From contig CARQVR010000004.1 in assembly GCA_949051815.1 (NCBI GenBank), positions 1 through 11,171 on the forward strand: a DNA stretch of 11,171 nt, read 5' to 3'. Both the position numbers and the translations under genes were made by a program. Positions within the stretch are counted from its first letter, which is position 1. Every line of letters begins with the position of its first letter. A model generated the notes under the pieces. The model worked only from the letters and a program-made list of their open reading frames with translations, was not told the origin of the DNA and made no database searches. The stretch comes from an uncultured Lachnospiraceae bacterium. Its GTDB lineage: Bacteria; Bacillota; Clostridia; Lachnospirales; Lachnospiraceae. Shown piece by piece: positions 1-5,461 of this stretch.

Positions 1-213
1 GTGCCTGGCGGAGTTAACTGTAAAGGTAACGTACATGGGTTTCGGTTCGACATAAGGCGCACGGTTTTGGATTTACGGCATCATCTGCCGATAAACCCGT
101 TCCAGGAAATCAGAAAAAAGAAATGGTTTGCAGAGCAGAATCGGAGTATTCCTTCGGAACTCCTGAATTCTGCCCGCGTTTTCTACACAAAGCGCTTCGG
201 AACAGAAGAAAAT
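1..213. other. Left-edge region without a supported gene
   Basis: The reading frame of the downstream radical SAM gene stays open leftward to the window edge. The 71 residues it would encode contain nothing I recognise, and the family normally begins at the Cys-rich segment that follows the ATG at 214. I therefore treat this stretch as upstream region. A small inverted repeat (CGGCA at 76-80, TGCCG at 86-90, 5-nt loop) is visible. No convincing promoter hexamer pair was found. A gene extending in from the left cannot be excluded. Confidence 0.4.
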
Positions 214-1146
214 ATGACAGGATCAGATTACGAAAACAGCGCGTGGCCGGAGCTGTCGGACTGCACACTCTGTCCAAGGGAATGCCACGTCAACAGAAGC
301 GCCGGAAAAACCGGTTACTGCGGACAGACCGCAAGGCTTACGGCTGCGAGAGCGGCCCTCCATTTCTGGGAAGAGCCATGCCTGTCCGGCACGAACGGTT
401 CCGGCGCTGTTTTTTTCAGCGGCTGTAATCTCCGCTGTGTATACTGCCAAAACCATGAGATCGCGCAGGGACAGGCAGGACGGGAGATCACATCAGCCCG
501 CCTCTCCGATATTTTTCTGGAATTACAGGGTAAATGCGCGCACAATATCAATCTCGTCACACCCGCCCATTTCGTCCCCCAGATCATAACCGCATTGAGA
601 ACAGCAAAAAAACAGGGCCTTTCCATCCCTGTTATTTATAATACCTCCGCCTACGAAAAGCCGGAAACGCTCCGTATGCTGGAGGGATTGGTCGATATTT
701 ATCTCCCCGATTTAAAATACTGCGACCCGGATCTGAGCGGACGCTATTCCCATGCGGCCGATTACTTTGATACGGCGGCCGCTGCCATCGCCGAGATGGT
801 TCGCCAGGTCGGCGCTCCCGTCTTCGCAGACGGGGAAGACCCGCTGATGCGGCGGGGCGTCATCGTCCGCCATCTGCTTTTGCCCGGCTGTGGCAAAGAC
901 AGCCGGAAGGTTCTGCGTTACCTCCACGAAACTTATAAAAACGACATATATGTCAGTATTATGAACCAGTATACGCCGCTTTCACATGTTTCCGGCATTT
1001 CTCCCCTGAACCGGCAGGTGTCCGGCGAAGAGTACAACCGCATCGTTGACTACGCCATCCGGATCGGCATTGAAAACGGCTTTATCCAGGAGGGCGAAAC
1101 CTGTTTAGAAAGTTTTATTCCCGCTTTTGACTGTGAAGGCATCTGA
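214..1146 (+). CDS. Radical SAM protein, PflX-like (COG1313 type)
   Basis: A 310-residue iron-sulfur enzyme of the radical SAM superfamily. The cluster-binding motif CNLRCVYC (Cys71, Cys75, Cys78) follows a glycine-rich segment (GAVFFSG). An N-terminal Cys set (Cys17, Cys20, Cys24, Cys36, in DCTLCPREC and GYCG) is typical of the PflX subgroup and may bind extra metal. The segments INLVTPAHF, DIYLPDLKY and SIMNQYTP, and the ending ESFIPAFDCEG, also match the family as I remember it. Relatives are often annotated as pyruvate formate-lyase activating enzyme-like, but the substrate is unknown and no glycyl-radical enzyme gene lies nearby. The ATG at 214 was chosen because it gives the usual family length of about 300 residues and has a purine-rich AGAAGAAA just before it. 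The frame is open further upstream, so a longer start is possible. It converges on the next gene with a 22-bp gap and no obvious terminator. Confidence 0.85.
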   Translation: MTGSDYENSAWPELSDCTLCPRECHVNRSAGKTGYCGQTARLTAARAALHFWEEPCLSGTNGSGAVFFSGCNLRCVYCQNHEIAQGQAGREITSARLSDIFLELQGKCAHNINLVTPAHFVPQIITALRTAKKQGLSIPVIYNTSAYEKPETLRMLEGLVDIYLPDLKYCDPDLSGRYSHAADYFDTAAAAIAEMVRQVGAPVFADGEDPLMRRGVIVRHLLLPGCGKDSRKVLRYLHETYKNDIYVSIMNQYTPLSHVSGISPLNRQVSGEEYNRIVDYAIRIGIENGFIQEGETCLESFIPAFDCEGI

Positions 1147-1168
1147 CCGTTAACGGCGCCGGGCTCTT

Positions 1169-2617
1169 TCACAGCTCCACTTTTCTCAGATAATAGCCGA
1201 ACTCGCCCGGCTTCGACTCCCTGCTTCCGCACTCGAACGCTTCAAAGCCGAACATCAGCGCCACCATCTTCTCCCTTTCATAGAAAACGCCGGGAACTCC
1301 CAGATAATACACTTCTCCCTCTTTTCCCAAAATCACATGGCGGTAATTATAGAATCCGTGCAGCAAAAAGCTGTTATTTACCAGATGCTGGTATTTCCCT
1401 GACATGATGATAAAATCCTTCGGCGCAAGCTTCACATAGACGCGCTCGTCGCCGTAAGGATGAATATTATCGTAAGTGTCCAGAATCTGCTCCCACTTAT
1501 CTTCTTTCAGCCCTTCTATGACAAGGGCATCCGCCATCAGCGGTTTCTGCGTCCGTTCCTGCGCTGCAGCGTTTTCCCCGGCTTCCTGACGCTGCACCAC
1601 GATGCGCTCTATCTTTTTCGGCCGTTCCTGCGCTGCGGTTTCCTGCGTGGCTCCCTGTGCAACTCCCTGCCCGGCCACAGCCTCTTCCCGTCCCACTGCT
1701 GCCGTCCCGGAAACCGACGCTCTCCCCGCACACGCCCCGGCTCCTTGTGCAGTTTCCTGCCCGACTCCATGCGCGGCCACAGCCTCTTCCCGCCTCACTA
1801 CTGCCATCCCGGAAACCGACGCTCTCCCTGTATACGCTCCGACTTCCTGCGCGGACCCTTGTGCAACTCCCTGCCCGGCTATCTGTACTGCCACAGCCTC
1901 TTCCCGCCTCACTGCTGCCGTCCCGGAAACCGACGCTCTCCCTGTATACGCCCCGACTTCCTGCACGGCTCCTTGTGCGGCTCCCTGCCCGGCCACAGCC
2001 TCTTCCCGCCTCACTACTGCCGTCCCGGAAACCGACGCTCTCCCTGTATACGCCCCGGCTCCTTGTGCAGTTTCCTGCCCGACTCCATGCGCGGCCACAG
2101 CCTCTTCCCGCCTCACTACTGCCGTCCCGGAAACCGACGCTCTCCCTGTATACGCCCCGGCTCCCTGCTCAGCCCCTTGCACAGTCCCTTCTACAGTCGC
2201 GGGGTCCTCCCGTCTCGGCACTGTCGACCCTGAAACCGACGCTCTCCCCGCATACGCCCCGGCTCCTTGTGCGACTTCCTTGGCGGCCCGCTCCTGTCTC
2301 ACGGCCTCTTTGCTGGCCCCCTCTACCAGATAACCGCCCGGCAGCATGATTTGCAGTCGAACCTGTTCAAGTGACTCCGGCTCCTGCCTTTCCCACATAC
2401 CGCCGCCTTCCCGCACCATGATCCCGTCCGTCTCTTTCCAGTCGGAACCACTGTAATAACGCACCGGATATTTTCCGTTTATGGAATGGGGTACATTTTT
2501 GACCACCAGCGAGAGACTGCCGTCCTTGTCCCGTTTCTCCACCTTGAGAAATCCCGCACTCCCCAGACGGTCTCCGTCTTTATATAAACCCAAGTATATG
2601 ATTTCCTTCTGATACAT
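1169..2617 (-). CDS. Repeat-containing protein with DUF6128-like C-terminal domain
   Basis: A 482-residue protein of unknown function. Residues 1-101 look like a small beta-rich domain (starting MYQKEIIYLGLYKDG). Residues 118-325 are six tandem repeats built on the core GAYTGRASVSG...VRREEAVA. Residues 361-482 form a second folded domain rich in aromatics and strands (WEQILDTYDNIHPYGDE, FLLHGFYNYRHVILG, YYLGVPGVFY, MFGFEAF). From memory this C-terminal domain resembles DUF6128 of Lachnospiraceae proteins; I could not verify that. No signal peptide or membrane segment is visible, so it is probably cytoplasmic. The start at 2617 is favoured over an upstream in-frame codon at 2659 because GGAGG lies five bases before the ATG. 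It converges with the radical SAM gene. The repeat zone is Ala, Gly, Gln, Val, Arg and Glu rich, likely a flexible linker whose length varies between strains. The function is not recognised. Confidence 0.75.
   Translation of the reverse strand: MYQKEIIYLGLYKDGDRLGSAGFLKVEKRDKDGSLSLVVKNVPHSINGKYPVRYYSGSDWKETDGIMVREGGGMWERQEPESLEQVRLQIMLPGGYLVEGASKEAVRQERAAKEVAQGAGAYAGRASVSGSTVPRREDPATVEGTVQGAEQGAGAYTGRASVSGTAVVRREEAVAAHGVGQETAQGAGAYTGRASVSGTAVVRREEAVAGQGAAQGAVQEVGAYTGRASVSGTAAVRREEAVAVQIAGQGVAQGSAQEVGAYTGRASVSGMAVVRREEAVAAHGVGQETAQGAGACAGRASVSGTAAVGREEAVAGQGVAQGATQETAAQERPKKIERIVVQRQEAGENAAAQERTQKPLMADALVIEGLKEDKWEQILDTYDNIHPYGDERVYVKLAPKDFIIMSGKYQHLVNNSFLLHGFYNYRHVILGKEGEVYYLGVPGVFYEREKMVALMFGFEAFECGSRESKPGEFGYYLRKVEL
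1643..2266 (-). repeat. Six in-frame tandem repeats of 102 bp (one of 114 bp)
   Basis: Read on the minus strand, unit starts fall at 2266, 2164, 2062, 1960, 1846 and 1744. Five units encode 34 residues; the fourth encodes 38 because of a four-residue insertion. The invariant core is GRASVSG. Units 2 and 5 carry the same variable tail (AAHGVGQETAQ). Plus-strand segments beginning at 1732 and at 2050 are identical for 74 bases and differ at position 1806, where the protein has Met instead of Thr. This points to segmental duplication or gene conversion of a block of units rather than independent drift. The lack of stops in other frames here produces long antisense open frames that are not genes. 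Confidence 0.9.
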
Positions 2618-2660
2618 AACAACCTCCATTCCGGAGCGCCGGGCCACGTGACGGCGCAAA

Positions 2661-2703
2661 TCACAGATTTATAATTCCTCTGTTCATATATATGCGCCTC
2701 CTT
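2661..2703 (-). other. Possible eight-codon upstream ORF with strong Shine-Dalgarno
   Basis: On the minus strand AAGGAGG (2697-2703) lies nine bases before an ATG at 2687 that opens an eight-codon frame (MNRGIINL) ending in TGA at 2661. It sits about 45 bases before the start of the repeat-protein gene. It could be a leader peptide or chance. The rest of the 2618-2798 gap holds AT-rich ATTATAAAT, which could serve as a -10, but no partnered -35 is convincing. Confidence 0.2.
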
Positions 2704-2798
2704 CCCTGCATAGAACCGAAATTTTATTTCCGCGAACAATGAACAGGCGCCGCTCATTTTTCATTCGCTCTGCCGCTTCCGGCTCCACCTGTGACCGC

Positions 2799-2824
2799 AA
2801 AAAGGACTGCCCGTAAGGCAGTCC
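2799..2824 (-). terminator. Intrinsic terminator after the CdaR-type regulator
   Basis: Minus-strand hairpin with an 8-bp perfect stem (GGACTGCC / GGCAGTCC), a 5-nt loop (TTACG) and an immediately following run of five T. It lies 43 bases past the regulator's stop codon. This is a textbook Rho-independent terminator and marks the end of the ugpC-side transcription unit. Confidence 0.9.
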
Positions 2825-2867
2825 CGCGCAGTCATATCCTTAAATCCTCCGTTCCTGTAAACGCAGA

Positions 2868-3956
2868 TCAATAATCCAGCGAATCCAGATATCTCATATA
2901 ATTTACTACCATCAGCGCAATCTTGAATGTCAGCGCATCATCAAACACGCGGATATCCAGTCCCGTGCTCTTCTGTAGTTTTTCGATCCGGTATACCAGC
3001 GTGTTGCGGTGTACATAGAGCTGTCTTGAGGTCTCGGACACATTAAGGTTATTCTCAAAAAACTTATTGATCGTTGTCAGGGTTTCCTCATCCAGCTCCG
3101 CCGGTACATTCGATCCGAAAATTTCTTCGATAAAAAGCCGGCACAGGTTAATCGGAAGCTGATAAATCAGGCGGCCGATCCCCAGCATATTATAAGCCGT
3201 CACTTTCTTCTCCGCATAGAAAATCTTACCCACATCGAGAGCCATCTTAGCCTCTTTGTAAGATTTCGACACTTCCTTAAGCTCTTCTACGATGGTCCCG
3301 TAAGCGACACGTACATTGAGCATCGCCTCCATGTTCATCATGTCCGCAATCGTGTCGGCAATCTGCTCCAGCCTCTCATAATCATCCTCAGGGTTGAGAG
3401 CCTTAATCAGGATCACATTACTCTCATCTACCGCTGTAATATAGTCACCGACCTGCGCCGTGAACATACCGTTCAAAAGCTCCATCGCCGTGCCGTCCTT
3501 CTCCTTGTCCGTTTCAACCAGAAACACCGCGCGGGGAACGGCCGCTTCGATATGCAGCTTTTTCGCTCTGTTATAAATATCCACCAGAAGCATATTATCC
3601 AGCAGAAGATTCTGGAAAAAGTTATTGCGGTCGTACCGCTCCTTGTAGGCTACAATCAAATGCTGGAGCTGGCTGACAGCGATCCTGCCGATCATATAAG
3701 TATCTTCGCTGCCGCCTTTAGCATCCAGAACAAAAAGCACCTCATCCTCATCCAGAACCTTAAGAAGATGATGGATCCCGATCACCTGACTATCGGCTGG
3801 AGAATCTACAAATCCCGAAATCAACGACGGGGAAATATCGTTTGTCTCAAAGGTCGCCGCGATCTCCTTTCCTTCCGGATCCCATACCGCGAGGGATACC
3901 TTGGAAATCGCTGAAAGCTCCTCTATACTGGCCTTAATAATCTGACTTGAAATCAT
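2868..3956 (-). CDS. CdaR/PucR-family transcriptional regulator
   Basis: A 362-residue DNA-binding regulator. Residues 1 to about 105 resemble the sugar-diacid/ligand-sensing N-terminal domain of CdaR-like proteins (MISSQIIKAS start; LAVWDPEGKEIA). Residues about 140-245 fit the GGDEF-like CdaR middle domain (RVAYG, SYKEAKMALDVG). Residues about 295-355 are the PucR-type C-terminal helix-turn-helix, with the diagnostic NVSETSRQLYVHRNTLVYRIEKLQ at 305-328. The length matches the family. The ATG at 3956 is preceded by GGAGGA. It follows ugpC on the same strand after 125 bp containing two hairpins, so it is either read through from ugpC or has its own promoter. The arrangement suggests it responds to a carbon source and may control ugpC or other sugar genes. 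The ligand is unknown and a true sugar-diacid role is not implied. Confidence 0.85.
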   Translation of the reverse strand: MISSQIIKASIEELSAISKVSLAVWDPEGKEIAATFETNDISPSLISGFVDSPADSQVIGIHHLLKVLDEDEVLFVLDAKGGSEDTYMIGRIAVSQLQHLIVAYKERYDRNNFFQNLLLDNMLLVDIYNRAKKLHIEAAVPRAVFLVETDKEKDGTAMELLNGMFTAQVGDYITAVDESNVILIKALNPEDDYERLEQIADTIADMMNMEAMLNVRVAYGTIVEELKEVSKSYKEAKMALDVGKIFYAEKKVTAYNMLGIGRLIYQLPINLCRLFIEEIFGSNVPAELDEETLTTINKFFENNLNVSETSRQLYVHRNTLVYRIEKLQKSTGLDIRVFDDALTFKIALMVVNYMRYLDSLDY

Positions 3957-3968
3957 ATATTCCTCCGT

Positions 3969-4031
3969 TATTTATAACAGGCAGTTGCGAAACCCTTTAA
4001 AGGTTATGCGCAATTGCCCGGGTATTTATAA
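3969..4031. repeat. Imperfect inverted repeat flanked by two TTATAAATA boxes
   Basis: An inverted repeat spans 3981-4017. The arms GCAGTTGCG and CGCAATTGC have one mismatch, and the centre CCTTTAAAGG is self-complementary. The minus-strand nonamer TTATAAATA occurs on both sides (3969-3977 and 4023-4031), exactly 54 bp apart. It lies just upstream of the regulator start, so it may be an operator or leader hairpin; the nonamers could serve as -10 elements. I could not pair them with good -35 hexamers. Confidence 0.4.
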
Positions 4032-4036
4032 TGCAC

Positions 4037-4068
4037 AAAGGAGAGGGATGCTTACGCCTCCCTCCCCT
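4037..4068 (-). terminator. Terminator-like hairpin after ugpC
   Basis: About 14 bases past the ugpC stop, the minus strand folds into a stem of about 12 pairs (arms AGGGGAGGGAGGC and GCATCCCTCTCCT, one G-U pair and one G-A mismatch) with a GTAA loop, followed by only three T. The short T-tract suggests a leaky terminator or an mRNA 3' stabiliser, allowing some read-through into the regulator gene. Confidence 0.5.
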
Positions 4069-4081
4069 GCAATCATTTCTT

Positions 4082-5191
4082 TTAGTTCGTGATTGTCTGC
4101 TCTGTCTCTTTGTCAAATACGTGGATCTTCTCAACATCGAAAGCAAACTTAACTGTGTCGCCGGGTCTCGCCGTTGTACGGGAATCCACTCTTGCGGTGA
4201 TCGGGAACTCAGCCAGATCGAAGTATAAGTAAACTTCTGCACCAAGCAGCTCGTAAACCTTAATGGTAGACTCGAATACGCATTTAGCAGTCTCGATAAA
4301 CATCTCGGAATCATATACATCCTCAGGACGGATACCGAATGTAACGGTCTTGCCTGCATAACCGCCGTCGAGCAGCTTCTTGGACTTAGCGGGCGGTAAC
4401 GGAATCGTCTGACCTGCAACCTTAAGGTTTGCGGTATCGCCGTTTTTCTCAACAACCGCATCGAGGAAGTTCATCTGCGGGGAACCCATGAAGCCTGCTA
4501 CAAACAGGTTCTGGGGCTTCTGATATAAGTTCTGAGGGGTGTCAACCTGCTGTACCACGCCGTCCTTCATAACAACGATTCTGGTACCAAGGGTCATAGC
4601 CTCTGTCTGGTCATGTGTTACATAGATGATGGTGGTGCCCAGTCTCTGATGCAGCTTGGAAATCTCAACACGCATCTGTACACGCAGCTTCGCATCCAGG
4701 TTGGACAGCGGCTCATCCATCAGGAACACCTTAGGGTTACGAACGATTGCACGACCCATAGCCACACGCTGTCTCTGACCACCGGAAAGAGCCTTCGGCT
4801 TACGATCAAGGAGAGCCGTCAGATCAAGAATCTTCGCTGCCTCTTTTACCATCTTGTCGATCTCATCCTTCGGAACCTTTCTCAGCTTAAGACCGAATGC
4901 CATGTTATCGTACACGGACATATGCGGATACAGAGCGTAGTTCTGGAATACCATTGCGATATCTCTGTCCTTAGGCTCTACATCGTTAACAACTCTGTCA
5001 CCGATCTTCAACTCACCAGAGGAGATATCCTCCAAACCAGCGATCATACGAAGGGTGGTAGACTTACCACAGCCCGAAGGGCCTACGAAGATGATGAACT
5101 CCTGATCTGCGATTTCAAGGTTGAAATCTTTTACCGCCTCGAATCCGTTAGGGTATACCTTGCAAACATTTTTCAAAGATAAACTTGCCAT
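4082..5191 (-). CDS. ugpC: Sugar ABC transporter ATP-binding protein, UgpC/MsmK/MalK type
   Basis: A 369-residue cytoplasmic ATPase that powers carbohydrate (CUT1) importers. Visible motifs are Walker A GPSGCGKST (37-45), the Q-loop VFQNYALYPH (Gln83), the signature LSGGQRQRVAMGRA (135-148), Walker B VFLMDEP (155-161), D-loop SNLD and the switch His193 in THD. Residues about 235-369 are the TOBE/MalK-like regulatory domain (FGIRPEDV). The length is standard. The ATG at 5191 is preceded by AGGAGG. It is not adjacent to its likely permeases: the copper genes lie between. In Gram-positives one such ATPase commonly serves several importers, which fits an isolated gene with its own promoter region. 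The two permeases in this window are plausible but unproven partners. ugpC, msmK, msmX and malK are used for near-identical proteins, so the symbol is generic. Confidence 0.93.
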   Translation of the reverse strand: MASLSLKNVCKVYPNGFEAVKDFNLEIADQEFIIFVGPSGCGKSTTLRMIAGLEDISSGELKIGDRVVNDVEPKDRDIAMVFQNYALYPHMSVYDNMAFGLKLRKVPKDEIDKMVKEAAKILDLTALLDRKPKALSGGQRQRVAMGRAIVRNPKVFLMDEPLSNLDAKLRVQMRVEISKLHQRLGTTIIYVTHDQTEAMTLGTRIVVMKDGVVQQVDTPQNLYQKPQNLFVAGFMGSPQMNFLDAVVEKNGDTANLKVAGQTIPLPPAKSKKLLDGGYAGKTVTFGIRPEDVYDSEMFIETAKCVFESTIKVYELLGAEVYLYFDLAEFPITARVDSRTTARPGDTVKFAFDVEKIHVFDKETEQTITN

Positions 5192-5232
5192 GATAGCCTC
5201 CTAATTTTAATTTTTATTTTCTTCTCACCCGT

Positions 5233-5246
5233 GGAAACCGCTTCCC
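5233..5246 (-). promoter_or_regulatory. Weak catabolite-response-element-like site
   Basis: GGAAACCGCTTCCC matches 8 of the 11 constrained positions of the CcpA cre consensus TGWAANCGNTNWCA and is partly palindromic. It lies between the candidate -10 of ugpC and its start codon, where a bound repressor could block transcription. The match is modest and the site is inferred. Confidence 0.25.
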
Positions 5247-5267
5247 GGACGATTAATTCTGTAGATT

Positions 5268-5296
5268 AGTATAACGGACTTTTGTCCCCTTTGCTA
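5268..5296 (-). promoter_or_regulatory. Candidate ugpC promoter
   Basis: On the minus strand a good -10 (TATACT, 5268-5273) lies 17 bp from a poor -35 (TAGCAA, 5291-5296). The spacer contains the inverted repeat GGACTTTTGTCC (5276-5287). A weak -35 with a palindromic spacer would suit an activated or regulated promoter. The 270-bp gap to copA contains no convincing copA terminator. Confidence 0.35.
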
Positions 5297-5312
5297 TACC
5301 ACTATTCCACAA

Positions 5313-5342
5313 AGATTTTGCTTCACATTGTAGATTTTGCTT
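5313..5342 (-). repeat. Phased 11-bp direct repeat upstream of ugpC
   Basis: AGATTTTGCTT occurs exactly twice on the plus strand, at 5313-5323 and 5332-5342, with a start-to-start distance of 19 bp. It sits upstream of the candidate -35 of ugpC, the usual position for an activator site. The binding protein is unknown. Confidence 0.45.
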
Positions 5343-5461
5343 ACTTTATTAAGTTTTTTTTAAGGCACACGACAATTTGACTAAGAATGTACCGCTTTCC
5401 TGTGCATATTGCCTAAACGCCCGTCTATATACGGCAGAGCGTCAGACAGCCGTCTGCTGTT

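Noticed and set aside
1..213. N-terminal extension of the radical SAM protein starting from GTG at position 1
   Set aside because: The first 71 residues match nothing known in the family, and an ATG at 214 gives the normal length. The frame is simply open to the window edge.
1147..1168. CCGTTAACGG and GGCGCC palindromes between the convergent genes, as a bidirectional terminator
   Set aside because: No loop-bearing stem and no T-tract; too weak to call.
1460..2349. Three long plus-strand open frames across the repeat region (up to 257 residues)
   Set aside because: They lie antisense to the repeat-protein gene, are rich in Pro, Cys, Arg and Ser, and exist only because the GC-rich repeats contain no stops in those frames. 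The minus-strand frame has the good SD and folded ends.
5342..5361. Plus-strand ACTT-TATT-AAGT followed by eight T, as a terminator
   Set aside because: The stem is only four A/T-rich pairs and no plus-strand gene lies upstream; more likely just AT-rich promoter-region DNA.
5415..5460. CAGAC/GTCTG inverted repeat after copA as its terminator
   Set aside because: Stem of about five pairs with no T-tract on the minus strand; copA has no terminator I can support.
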